Positions 25,103 through 33,009 of a DNA stretch of 42,700 bases are shown here, one piece after another. Where the stretch lies: assembly GCA_049325415.1 (NCBI GenBank), contig JBMOLL010000107.1:1-42700 (forward strand). The letters run 5' to 3'. Source of the stretch: JBMOLL01 sp049325415 (GTDB lineage: Bacteria > Bacteroidota > Bacteroidia > Bacteroidales > GCA-2748055). The position numbers were made by a program, and so were the translations under genes. The notes below the pieces were generated by a model. It was not told where the DNA came from, ran no database searches, and saw nothing but the letters and a program-made list of their open reading frames with translations. Position 1 is the first letter of the stretch; every line of letters starts with the position of its first letter.

Positions 25103-26464
25103 ATGAAGAGCAGATTCAAATACCTATTGCCGCTGCTTATACTGGCGGTACCTGTATTCCTGAATGCCCAGGAAACAGATTATGAGGATCTGCTTCAACG
25201 CGTCGACACGGTTGAGAATCCAGTATATAAACCGGTAATTGCCCTTGGGTATGGAACAACCAACTTCAGGGGAGATGTGCGGAATTCCTACCTCAATCCG
25301 GCCATTTCCAATCCCTCCTTTAAGGTTAATGCCTCTACCTTTATTGATCACAGGCATTTTTTCCGGGCGAACTTTTTTTTCCAGTACGGACAGTTGAATG
25401 GCGTTACAAGTTCATTCAGCGATATAACCAATAACCTGAACTTCTCCACCGATCTTTATACGGTTGGTGTCGGAGTGGATTATGATTTCGGTCATCTGAT
25501 CAGGCCCGATGCACTGGTTCGTCCCTACGTGGCCATCGGGATCGGGAATATCAGTTTCAGTGCCAAAGCGGATTTGAAGGATGCCGCGGGAAATGTCTAT
25601 TATTACTGGAACGACGGTACCATAAGGTCGGTCGACCAGGCAAGCGGAGGCCTGCCTTCGGTCATCCTGCACCGCGATTATACCTTTGAGACCGACCTGC
25701 GTTCCATGGAGCGCAATGTATACGATCTGGGTAATTACAGTCAGCGGACCATGGCCATACCGCTTGAGGCTGGAGCTCAGTTTCGTGTGAGCGACCGGTT
25801 TTTTTTCCGTATGGGGATGGCCTGGAACTATACCTTCAGCGACTACCTCGATAACGTGGCTTCCGAGGGCACCCATAATGTTGGTGCAAAGGGTAACGAC
25901 AGTTACGTGTACAGTTACATCTCACTTCATTTCGACCTGTTCTCAGATCCGAAAACCAGGACCGTTGAACTGCTCTATGCGGATATTGAGCTCGACCCGG
26001 TTTTCTATGATGATGAGGACGGCGATTTCGTGCTCGACGGAGCCGATCACTGCCCGGGAACGCCGTATGGTGTTGAGGTGGATACCCTGGGTTGTCCGCT
26101 GGATACCGACCTCGACGGGGTTCCGGATTACCAGGATCAGGAGGCAGGTACTGCTCCCGGTGCCTGGGTCGATGACAACGGGGTTACTTTAACGGAAGAG
26201 GCTTTGCTTGCAAGGTTGCACAGGGAAACAGCCATGGAAAGGAGCGAGGTGCAGGATTATTTCCAGAGCCTGAGAGACAATTTTATCATGGTTAAAGCCG
26301 AGAAGATCCCCGAAAAATACCTCTTCCTCGATATGAACAAGGATGGCTACATCTCTTACGAGGAACTGCTGAACGCAGTTGACCAGTATTTTGAATATAA
26401 GCTGGAAATAACCCTCGATGAACTGAAAGAGTTCAACAGGTTCTTCTTTATGCAGGCTGAATAG
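25103..26464 (+). CDS. Outer-membrane beta-barrel protein with TSP3-like calcium repeats and a C-terminal EF hand
   Basis: A 453-residue protein with a signal peptide ending FLNAQ. Residues about 40-280 form a predicted barrel (VIALGYGTTNFRGDVR, VGVGVDYDFGHLI, YVAIGIGNISFSA, FFFRMGMAWNYTFSDYLDN). Residues about 303-346 (DDEDGDFVLDGADHCPGTP, DTDLDGVPDYQDQ) are thrombospondin type-3-like calcium repeats with a cysteine pair. The C-terminus has a canonical EF-hand loop, D410-x-N-x-D-G-Y-I-S-x-x-E421, followed by helices. No OmpA peptidoglycan-binding domain follows the TSP3 part, which is where one is often found in this phylum. It is probably co-transcribed with the SPOR-domain gene 20 bases upstream. 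It is convergent with smpB, with a 2-base gap. Confidence 0.85.
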   Translation: MKSRFKYLLPLLILAVPVFLNAQETDYEDLLQRVDTVENPVYKPVIALGYGTTNFRGDVRNSYLNPAISNPSFKVNASTFIDHRHFFRANFFFQYGQLNGVTSSFSDITNNLNFSTDLYTVGVGVDYDFGHLIRPDALVRPYVAIGIGNISFSAKADLKDAAGNVYYYWNDGTIRSVDQASGGLPSVILHRDYTFETDLRSMERNVYDLGNYSQRTMAIPLEAGAQFRVSDRFFFRMGMAWNYTFSDYLDNVASEGTHNVGAKGNDSYVYSYISLHFDLFSDPKTRTVELLYADIELDPVFYDDEDGDFVLDGADHCPGTPYGVEVDTLGCPLDTDLDGVPDYQDQEAGTAPGAWVDDNGVTLTEEALLARLHRETAMERSEVQDYFQSLRDNFIMVKAEKIPEKYLFLDMNKDGYISYEELLNAVDQYFEYKLEITLDELKEFNRFFFMQAE

Positions 26465-26466
26465 GC

Positions 26467-26919
26467 TTACTTGATTTTGTGCAGGCGGTCCATCTGCCGC
26501 TGCGTGTCTTTCCTTTTAATCACTTCCCGTTTATCATATTCCTTACGTCCGCGGGCCAGGGCAATATCGAGCTTGGCATAACCGGAATCCGAGATATAGA
26601 TCCTCAGTGTGATAATGGTAATACCACCTTCCTTTACCTTACGCTCCAGGCGGTTAAGCTCTTTCCTGTTCAGAAGGAGCTTGCGGTCACGCGCAGGCTG
26701 GTGGTTGTTATAACTCCCCCAGGCATATTCGGAGATCTGCATCCCTCTGACATACAGTTCTCCGCCTTCAAAAAGGCAATAGGAATCAACCAGGCTTACC
26801 TTGCCCAGCCGGATCGATTTGATCTCTGTTCCCTGTAATTTGAGACCGGCGGTGAATTTCTCCAGGATCTCATAATCATGCCAGGCTTTTTTATTCTTTA
26901 TGTTGATGGTATTTGCCAT
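26467..26919 (-). CDS. smpB: SsrA-binding protein
   Basis: Partner of tmRNA in rescue of stalled ribosomes; it mimics the codon-anticodon arm. The protein is 150 residues, as usual. Motifs are INIKNKKAWHDYEILEKFTAGLKLQGTEIKS, GELYVRGMQISEY, the RDRKLLLNRKEL block, and the basic tail KGRKEYDKREVIKRKDTQRQMDR. The tail has ARGRKEYDKR as in most SmpB proteins. The ssrA gene is not visible in this window. It lies two bases downstream of the Yip1-family gene on the same strand, so the two are likely one operon. Confidence 0.97.
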   Translation of the reverse strand: MANTINIKNKKAWHDYEILEKFTAGLKLQGTEIKSIRLGKVSLVDSYCLFEGGELYVRGMQISEYAWGSYNNHQPARDRKLLLNRKELNRLERKVKEGGITIITLRIYISDSGYAKLDIALARGRKEYDKREVIKRKDTQRQMDRLHKIK

Positions 26920-26921
26920 TT

Positions 26922-27518
26922 TCAGTTTCCAAAGGTACTAAACTCTTTGGTAAGGGCAGAGTAGAGCAGGGTCATAATCTGGGAAAAAACCACGTAAACT
27001 GTCAGGGTCAGGAGCAGCGTGATTATCAGGTATTGCCTTTTGCGATCGGCCGGGATCCGGAGAAGGATGTCGATACCGCGCCAGAACACCAGTACGGAAA
27101 AGGCCGATACCACCAGGATAAAAAGCAGGGGAGGGAAGAGCCGGGTGATGGCAAGGAGGATAAAAAAGGGCACGCTGGAGTAGGTGACCAGGGCAAAACA
27201 ACTGCGGTGACGGTTCGATTCATCCAGGTTGACCGCCATGCGAAAGGCGATCCAGGAGGAAATGACCGTGGTGAAATATATGATGCCGAATTCGATCAGG
27301 GCATTTATCAGGAGGTAAAGGGAAGAAAAGACAGGCGAATGCAGATTGTTGAAAAGCGTACCGAAGAAGGTGAAGATTCCGATCAGGATCGCGTAGGGAT
27401 ATAGGACCTGTTTCTTAAGCTCCCGGATCGACAGGTTTTCCTCACGGATAAGCTTCCATTCCTTTGAGCTTGAGGTAATAATATTGACTGAACGGTAGTA
27501 CAGCTTCTGGATATTCAT
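26922..27518 (-). CDS. Yip1-domain multispanning membrane protein
   Basis: A protein of about 198 residues with a short cytoplasmic N-terminus (NIQKLYYRSVNIITSSSKEWKLI). It has about five hydrophobic segments, at YPYAILIGIFTFFG, SLYLLINALIEFGIIYF, YSSVPFFILLAI, PLLFILVVSAFSVLVFW and YLIITLLLTLTVYVVF. The N-terminal pattern and helix layout fit the Yip1 family of bacterial membrane proteins, whose function is poorly known. I chose the ATG at 27518; an ATG at 27530 would add four residues, and the frame runs on to 27620 without family-like sequence. A TACTTTTA element at 27540-27547 (minus strand) could be its -7 box and favours one of the two nearer starts. Confidence 0.75.
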   Translation of the reverse strand: MNIQKLYYRSVNIITSSSKEWKLIREENLSIRELKKQVLYPYAILIGIFTFFGTLFNNLHSPVFSSLYLLINALIEFGIIYFTTVISSWIAFRMAVNLDESNRHRSCFALVTYSSVPFFILLAITRLFPPLLFILVVSAFSVLVFWRGIDILLRIPADRKRQYLIITLLLTLTVYVVFSQIMTLLYSALTKEFSTFGN

Positions 27519-27628
27519 CTTCCGGTTCATTACAGCGCGTAAAAGTACAAATCTTTTATTCCCTGCTGTAAAAACCTGTTTCAAAAATATTCGGACCCGG
27601 ATAAAACAGCCTCTCTCCATGGAAATCC

Positions 27629-27636
27629 TATCTTTG
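27629..27636 (+). promoter_or_regulatory. Candidate -7 promoter element for miaA
   Basis: TATCTTTG fits TAnnTTTG exactly. Transcription would begin near 27643, almost on the upstream ATG at 27644, which favours the ATG at 27668 as the true start. Confidence 0.5.
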
Positions 27637-27667
27637 TTACACGATGACTACAGCCGGAAACTATAAT

Positions 27668-28573
27668 ATGATCACGGTCCTCGGCCATACGGCGGCGGGG
27701 AAAACGGCCATAGCCGCCGGCATTGCCGCCCGTCTCGGGGGAGAGGTGATCTCGGCCGATTCGCGCCAGGTCTATCGTCGCATGGATCTCGGTACCGGCA
27801 AGGACTACGGCGATTATTTCGTCGATGGTGTCCAGGTACCTTCTCACCTGCTCGATATCTGCGATCCGGGATATCACTACAATGTTTTTGAATTCAGAAG
27901 GGATTTTTCCAGCACCTTTACGGCCATCCGCTCTCGTGGAAATTTACCGGTACTCTGCGGAGGGTCAGGCCTTTACCTGGAGGCGATCCTTCGTGATTAC
28001 CGGATGGCCGATGTGCCGGTCAATGAGGAACTGAGAGCGGAGTTTGCCGGTAAAAGCATGGAGGAGCTTACCCGGATCCTGGCCGGGTTGAGGGAACTGC
28101 ACAATACCACGGATACCGTGAACAGGAAAAGGGTGGAGAGAGCGATTGAGATTGCCTGGTATGAAAGAGATCACCCTGAGGACAGGCTTGTCCTCCCGGA
28201 ACTCCGTCCGCTGATCACCGGGGTTAGTTTTAATCGTGAGTTGCGACGGGAACGAATCACCAGCCGGCTCCGGCAACGGCTCGAAGAAGGGATGGTGGAG
28301 GAGGTAAAGGCCCTGCTCGATAGCGGACTTTCGCCCGCCCAGCTAGATTATTACGGACTGGAATACCGCTATATCACCCTTTATCTGTCGGGAGAACTCG
28401 GATACGAGGCGATGTTTTCCGCTCTTAACACGGCCATACACCGTTTTGCCAAAAGGCAGTTGACCTATTTTCGCGGCATGGAACGGCGGGGTATACCCGT
28501 GAAATGGCTCGATGAGGCCCTGACGGAAGAAGAGAAGATCCGGCAGGTGATCGACTGGTTCAGATCTACCTGA
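27668..28573 (+). CDS. miaA: tRNA dimethylallyltransferase, divergent MiaA
   Basis: Transfers a dimethylallyl group to N6 of A37 in tRNAs reading codons that start with U. It is about 302 residues from the ATG at 27668, where the P-loop region begins (MITVLGHTAAGKTAI); an ATG 24 bases upstream is possible. Conserved features are the P-loop, ISADSRQVYRRMDLGTGKDY with the catalytic Asp, VPSHLLDICDP, LCGGSGLYLEAIL, and KRQLTYFRGM near the C-terminus. Several positions differ from the textbook motif: GHTAAGKT for GPTASGKT, and SHLLD for HHLID. It may therefore belong to a second MiaA subgroup found in Bacteroidota. The 3' end overlaps the opposing small membrane-protein gene by eight bases. Confidence 0.88.
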   Translation: MITVLGHTAAGKTAIAAGIAARLGGEVISADSRQVYRRMDLGTGKDYGDYFVDGVQVPSHLLDICDPGYHYNVFEFRRDFSSTFTAIRSRGNLPVLCGGSGLYLEAILRDYRMADVPVNEELRAEFAGKSMEELTRILAGLRELHNTTDTVNRKRVERAIEIAWYERDHPEDRLVLPELRPLITGVSFNRELRRERITSRLRQRLEEGMVEEVKALLDSGLSPAQLDYYGLEYRYITLYLSGELGYEAMFSALNTAIHRFAKRQLTYFRGMERRGIPVKWLDEALTEEEKIRQVIDWFRST

Positions 28574-28973
28574 ATTCCCAGCTGATGTGGAAAAGGTAGT
28601 ACAGCAAACCGCCGGCAAAACCCAGGTTGAGGACGGTGAAGATGTAGTTGTAGCTTATGCGCCAGTCTTTAATGGCTCTTCTGATCATAATTCCCAGGTT
28701 CGGCAGGAAAAAGGCCGATACCGAGAACAGGGTAAAGACATTGAGCACCTTCTCCTCGGTTACCTCTTCGCTTGGATCGGAAGTGGGGGAAGCGAATAGC
28801 ACCAGGTAGGCCAGTACCATGAAACATGCGAGGTAAAAAAGGTAGGAAAGCTTCAGTGATACGGTGGATACGGGCCTTTTTTTGTGTATTCTGAAAGGTT
28901 TGAGAATGATAATGCCGACGATATAGACCAGCATAAAGGCAGCTACAAAAATAAAATGGAGTAAAAAATTCAT
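28566..28973 (-). CDS. Small four-helix membrane protein of unknown function
   Basis: A 135-residue protein, almost entirely hydrophobic segments: about 3-24 (LLHFIFVAAFMLVYIVGIIIL), 42-62 (LSYLFYLACFMVLAYLVLF), 78-97 (LNVFTLFSVSAFFLPNLGIMI) and 108-128 (YIFTVLNLGFAGGLLYYLF). Basic loops (HKKRP, RRAIKDWR) suggest orientation, and SDPSEEVTEE is an acidic loop. I recognise no family. It is convergent with miaA and overlaps its last eight bases. It is separated from the S9 peptidase gene upstream by a terminator, so it probably has its own promoter. Confidence 0.7.
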   Translation of the reverse strand: MNFLLHFIFVAAFMLVYIVGIIILKPFRIHKKRPVSTVSLKLSYLFYLACFMVLAYLVLFASPTSDPSEEVTEEKVLNVFTLFSVSAFFLPNLGIMIRRAIKDWRISYNYIFTVLNLGFAGGLLYYLFHISWEFR

Positions 28974-29041
28974 TCTTCAATCCCTTTAAGGATTCCAAGT
29001 TACAAAAATTGACGAAAAAAACGTTGCGACTTATTAACCGA

Positions 29042-29079
29042 AGGGCTGCCTCAGTCCGTATTGGTCTGAAGGCAGCCCT
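29042..29079 (-). terminator. Intrinsic terminator after the S9 peptidase gene
   Basis: AGGGCTGCC (29042-29050) pairs with GGCAGCCCT (29071-29079), extended by TCAG/CTGA across a one-base bulge. On the minus strand it follows the peptidase stop by about 35 bases. T residues downstream are sparse until a T run about 25 bases further on. Confidence 0.72.
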
Positions 29080-29113
29080 CGCTGTAATGCCGTCCGGCTC
29101 AGTTCGCCGGTGT

Positions 29114-31198
29114 TTACTTCAGGTACCTGTCCAGCCAGCCTGCAAATTCCCTCTGCCACAGGATGGCGTTCTGCGGCGACACCACGAAATGGGTTTCGTT
29201 GGGGAAGAACAGTAATTTGCTGGGTATACCGCGGAGCTGGGCCGCATTGAAGGCCTGCATCGATTCGGTATAGGGGATCCGGAAATCCCTTCCTCCGGTG
29301 ACGATCATGATGGGCGTGTCCCAGTTCTGAACAAAACGATGTGGCGACCAGGCATAGGATTTTGGTGTCGGCGACTGCCAGTAAGGTCCTTCGAGGTCGT
29401 GGTTGACAAAAAAGGTTTCCTCGGTAGCGGTATACATACTTTCAAAGTTATAGATCCCGCAGTGGGCGATAAAGGCCTTAAAGCGCTTATTATGATTGCC
29501 GGCAAGGTAGAATACGGAGAAGCCGCCGTAGCTGGCTCCCACGGCACCAAGCCTGTTTTCATCGACCCAGGGGTCTTTTTTGACCTCATCAACGGCGGTG
29601 AGATAATCACGGATATTCTGCCCGCCGTAATCTCCGGAGATTTCGGCATTCCATTCCTGACCAAAGGTGGGCAGGCCCCGCCTGTTTGGCGCGATGATGA
29701 TATAGCCATTGGCAGCCATCATCTGGAAATTCCACCGGTAGGAGAAGAACTGGCTTACCGCGCTCTGAGGGCCACCCTGGCAGTATAAAAGGGCCGGGTA
29801 CTGTTTCGTGGAATCGAATTCGGGCGGGTAAATGATCCAGGTCAGCATCTTCTTGCCGTCGCTGGTATTGATCCAGCGTTCTTCCACCTGTCCCATTTCG
29901 ATATTGGCATAGATCTCGTGGTTAATATCGCTCAGTTGCCTTTCTTCACCTGTTTCCACGTCAACCACAAACACTTCGGTAGCCAGCTGCATGGACATTT
30001 TTTCAGCGACGATCTGCTCACCGGCCAGGGTAAAGGCTGTATAATCGTGAACACCTTCGGTGATCTGGTCGATATCCATGGTCTCCGTATTCATCCGGTA
30101 AATCTGGAAGGTGGCATGGGTTCCGCTGATAAAGAACAGGGTCGAGTTGTCGGCCCAGGCAATGTTGGAGACATTCTGGTCGAAAGTGGCGGTGAGGTAA
30201 CGGGTTGTTCCGCTGCTCAGATCCATGAGCATCAGGCGGTCCTTATCCGCTTCGTAACCGGGGGTTTCCATGCTCTGCCAGGCAATCCGGTTGCCATCGG
30301 GGGAGAAGCGGGGATATTTATCATAACCGGGATTATCGGAACTGATATTCCTCGTTTCACCCGTTTCCAGGTTATAGAGATAAATATCGGAATTGGTGCT
30401 GACCGCGTAATCACGGCCATGCAGCTTTTTACAGGTATAGGCGAGGATCTTCCCGTCGGGACTCCAGCTGATCTCCGACTGGTCGAAATACGGAGAGAGC
30501 GGCGCATCCCATCGTTCACCGGGCATAATATCTGTCCCTTCCCCGATTTTTTCACTGCTGTAGGGGGCAATGAAGATATGACTGTAGTACTCGTCTTCGA
30601 AATGATCCCAGTGACGGTACATGAGATCTTCAATGATCATCACTTCGGTATTCGGGAGATCGGGGTAGATCTCAGCAGGGGTCTTTTCGGTCTTGACACC
30701 TTTATAATAATAGATATGACTGCCATCGGGACTGTATTCAAAGCCGTCAATACCTCCGGGGATATCCGATAACTGCCTTACAGCTGATCCGTCGGGCCTC
30801 ATTTCCCAGAGCTGGACGGTCCCTGATGCGGAACTTAGGAAACCGATCCTGCTTCCGTCGGGATACCAGCGTTGGTTAAAGCAACTGTTCAATTCCGGGG
30901 TAAGGTTTATGGCTTCTCCCCCCGAGAAAGGTACGGAATAAATGAAGGAGCGTCCCTTGTTCAACGCAACGTCGTATCTTCTGACGTTGAAAAGCACGGT
31001 TGCTTGATCAGGTGAAAGCTGGTGATCGCTGACCCGGCCGAATTTCCATAGGATCTCCGGGGTCATGATCCCGCCCCTGATCTCTTCTTCACTAAGCTTT
31101 CCGGTGTAATCTCCGGGGATGGTCTCTTCCTTTTGCTGGCTGCAGGCACTGAACAGTAAAAGGACTAATGCCGGGATGATCAGGTTTCGTAGCGTCAT
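29114..31198 (-). CDS. S9-family prolyl oligopeptidase-like peptidase, predicted lipoprotein
   Basis: A 694-residue serine peptidase. The signal peptide ends in a lipobox, LLLFSAC (C19), so it should be lipid-anchored; the ATG at 31198 was chosen for this reason. The N-terminal two thirds is a WD40/PD40-like propeller with repeated PDG and SPDG blades (YPDGSRIGFLSS, SPDGSHIYYY, SPDGKILAYTC, SPDGNRIAWQS). The C-terminal alpha/beta hydrolase has the nucleophile in GASYGGF (Ser556), the acid in TGGRDFRIPY (Asp638) and the histidine in NETHFV (His670). This is the acylaminoacyl-peptidase/DPP branch of S9. It probably trims short peptides in the periplasm or at the surface, helping peptide nutrition. 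It is flanked by terminators on both sides, so it is a single-gene unit. Confidence 0.94.
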   Translation of the reverse strand: MTLRNLIIPALVLLLFSACSQQKEETIPGDYTGKLSEEEIRGGIMTPEILWKFGRVSDHQLSPDQATVLFNVRRYDVALNKGRSFIYSVPFSGGEAINLTPELNSCFNQRWYPDGSRIGFLSSASGTVQLWEMRPDGSAVRQLSDIPGGIDGFEYSPDGSHIYYYKGVKTEKTPAEIYPDLPNTEVMIIEDLMYRHWDHFEDEYYSHIFIAPYSSEKIGEGTDIMPGERWDAPLSPYFDQSEISWSPDGKILAYTCKKLHGRDYAVSTNSDIYLYNLETGETRNISSDNPGYDKYPRFSPDGNRIAWQSMETPGYEADKDRLMLMDLSSGTTRYLTATFDQNVSNIAWADNSTLFFISGTHATFQIYRMNTETMDIDQITEGVHDYTAFTLAGEQIVAEKMSMQLATEVFVVDVETGEERQLSDINHEIYANIEMGQVEERWINTSDGKKMLTWIIYPPEFDSTKQYPALLYCQGGPQSAVSQFFSYRWNFQMMAANGYIIIAPNRRGLPTFGQEWNAEISGDYGGQNIRDYLTAVDEVKKDPWVDENRLGAVGASYGGFSVFYLAGNHNKRFKAFIAHCGIYNFESMYTATEETFFVNHDLEGPYWQSPTPKSYAWSPHRFVQNWDTPIMIVTGGRDFRIPYTESMQAFNAAQLRGIPSKLLFFPNETHFVVSPQNAILWQREFAGWLDRYLK

Positions 31199-31295
31199 AG
31201 TTGTTGTTTTTGGGTTCAAAATTTTGCTAAAGGAATGAATTCCGTATAAGAATCCCCTCGTTTTTTCTGTATTCTTCAGCATTAATAAAATAAAA

Positions 31296-31329
31296 ACCGC
31301 CGAAGTAAACCCTGGTTTACTTCAGCGGT
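31296..31329 (-). terminator. Intrinsic terminator after recA
   Basis: ACCGCCGAAGTAAACC (31296-31311) pairs with GGTTTACTTCAGCGGT (31314-31329) with one mismatch and a minimal loop. On the minus strand it runs into TTTTTATTTTATT. It is about 20 bases past the recA stop. Confidence 0.88.
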
Positions 31330-31349
31330 ATAATATTTGGCACAAAGTT

Positions 31350-32372
31350 TCACTGCTGGGCTTTTACAAGCTCCTCTTTAATTTTTGTTTCCAGTTCTTC
31401 GGCCAGCTCCGGATTGTCCCTGAGCAGCAGTTTTACGGCATCACGGCCCTGTCCTAAGCGGGTTTCCCCATAGCTGAACCAGGAGCCGCTTTTTTTGAGG
31501 ATGTTCAGTTCAACTCCCAGGTCAACCAGTTCACCTGTTTTGGAGATCCCTTCCCCATACATGATGTCGAACTCGGCCTTTTTAAAGGGCGGTGCAAGTT
31601 TGTTCTTTACAACCTTGACCCGTGTACGGTTTCCCTGGATATCTTCTCCGTCCTTGATCTGGCCCACCTTCCTGATGTCCAGACGCACGGAAGCATAGAA
31701 TTTAAGGGCATTTCCTCCGGTGGTGGTTTCAGGATTGCCAAACATCACCCCGATCTTTTCCCGTAACTGGTTAATGAATACGCAGGTGGTATTGGTCTTA
31801 TTGATATTGGCGGTCAGTTTCCGGAGTGCCTGCGACATCAGCCTTGCCTGGAGCCCCATCTTCGAATCGCCCATCTCACCTTCAATCTCGGCTTTGGGCG
31901 TAAGGGCGGCTACAGAGTCGATAACGATGATGTCGATGGCTCCCGAACGGATGAGATGATCGGTGATCTCCAGTGCCTGCTCACCGTTATCAGGCTGGGA
32001 GATATAAAGATTTTCAATGTCGACCCCCAGCTTCTGGGCGTAAAAGCGGTCGAAAGCATGCTCGGCATCAATAAATGCGGCAATACCTCCATTTTTCTGG
32101 GCTTCGGCAATGGCATGGATCGCCAGGGTGGTCTTCCCGGACGATTCGGGTCCGTAGATCTCAATCACCCTTCCGCGGGGATAACCTCCCACGCCCATGG
32201 CAACATCCAGACCAATCGATCCGGTACCGATCACGGGAACTTCCATGACGGCCGTATCCCCCATCTTCATGATCGCACCTTTTCCATAGCCTTTTTCGAT
32301 CTTGTCGAGGGTTAGCTGGAGCGCTTTCAGTTTTTCCTTGTTTACATTGTTCTGTTCGTTCTGGTTGCTCAT
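31350..32372 (-). CDS. recA: Recombinase A
   Basis: ATP-dependent strand-exchange protein of homologous recombination and activator of the SOS response where present. The protein is 340 residues, standard length. It shows GYGKGAIMKMGD near the N-terminus, Walker A GPESSGKTT, Walker B IDIIVIDSVAAL, loop L1 with EGEMGDSKMGLQARLMSQALRK, and loop L2 with GVMFGNPETTTGGNALKFYASVRLDIRK. The peroxiredoxin gene bcp ends 31 bases upstream on the same strand, so the two may share a transcript. I see no LexA-type box in the short gap. A strong terminator follows. Confidence 0.98.
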   Translation of the reverse strand: MSNQNEQNNVNKEKLKALQLTLDKIEKGYGKGAIMKMGDTAVMEVPVIGTGSIGLDVAMGVGGYPRGRVIEIYGPESSGKTTLAIHAIAEAQKNGGIAAFIDAEHAFDRFYAQKLGVDIENLYISQPDNGEQALEITDHLIRSGAIDIIVIDSVAALTPKAEIEGEMGDSKMGLQARLMSQALRKLTANINKTNTTCVFINQLREKIGVMFGNPETTTGGNALKFYASVRLDIRKVGQIKDGEDIQGNRTRVKVVKNKLAPPFKKAEFDIMYGEGISKTGELVDLGVELNILKKSGSWFSYGETRLGQGRDAVKLLLRDNPELAEELETKIKEELVKAQQ

Positions 32373-32403
32373 ACCTCTTTTTAGTGGTTAATGTGTTAAC
32401 TCG

Positions 32404-32853
32404 TCAAAAAATCTGCCTGGTATGGTCGTTTGTTTTGACTTTATCGATAATCTTTTCAATCTTGCCGTCGGCTGAAATAACAAAACTTTTTCTCAACACG
32501 CCTTCATACGACCTGCCGTACATCTTCTTTTCACCCCAGGCGCCGTAAGCTTTTAACACGCTTTTATTCTCGTCGGCAAGGAGAGGGAAGGGCAGGGAAT
32601 ATTTGGTAATGAACTTCCGGTGAGCTTCCTCACTGTCGGTGCTTACTCCCAGAACTTTATACCCCTTGTCCAGGTATTCCTGGTAATTGTCCCTGATATT
32701 GCAGGCCTCTGCTGTACATCCGGGAGTATCGTCCTTCGGATAAAAATATAGCAATAACATCGAGCCCCTGAACTGTTCGAGGCTTACTTCGTTTCCGTTC
32801 TGATCCTTACCCTTGAAGGAAGGGGCGGGATCTCCGACTTTCAGTGTTACCAT
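32404..32853 (-). CDS. bcp: Thiol peroxidase of the Bcp/PrxQ peroxiredoxin family
   Basis: Reduces hydroperoxides using thioredoxin as electron donor. The protein is 149 residues, the family length. LYFYPKDDTPGCTAEACNIRD carries the peroxidatic Cys46 and the resolving Cys51, spaced five apart as in PrxQ. The rest (VLGVSTDSEEAHRKFITKYSLPFPLLADE, KMYGRSYEGVLRKSFVI) is typical. It precedes recA by 31 bases on the same strand, a plausible two-gene operon linking peroxide defence and DNA repair. The operon link is inference from spacing. Confidence 0.96.
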   Translation of the reverse strand: MVTLKVGDPAPSFKGKDQNGNEVSLEQFRGSMLLLYFYPKDDTPGCTAEACNIRDNYQEYLDKGYKVLGVSTDSEEAHRKFITKYSLPFPLLADENKSVLKAYGAWGEKKMYGRSYEGVLRKSFVISADGKIEKIIDKVKTNDHTRQIF

Positions 32854-32951
32854 AATCGTTGCGTAAAATTACAAAGTTTGACTTAATCGCCCTGCCGGAA
32901 TTGTCATTCTTTATTAACAATCGGGCCGGACAGGGATAAACATTAATTTAC

Positions 32952-32959
32952 TATTTTTG
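32952..32959 (+). promoter_or_regulatory. Candidate -7 promoter element for the TPR/PD40/SPOR gene
   Basis: TATTTTTG fits TAnnTTTG exactly and lies 50 bases before the ATG at 33010. The -33 region is unclear. Confidence 0.45.
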
Positions 32960-33009
32960 GGGAGCTGTTCTTCCGAACAGAACAGTGATTAAACAGTTCA
33001 GCAGCCATT

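Noticed and set aside
29918..30772. Plus-strand open frame of 284 codons opposite the S9 peptidase
   Set aside because: Antisense of propeller repeats; its own repetitive look follows from the repeated blades.
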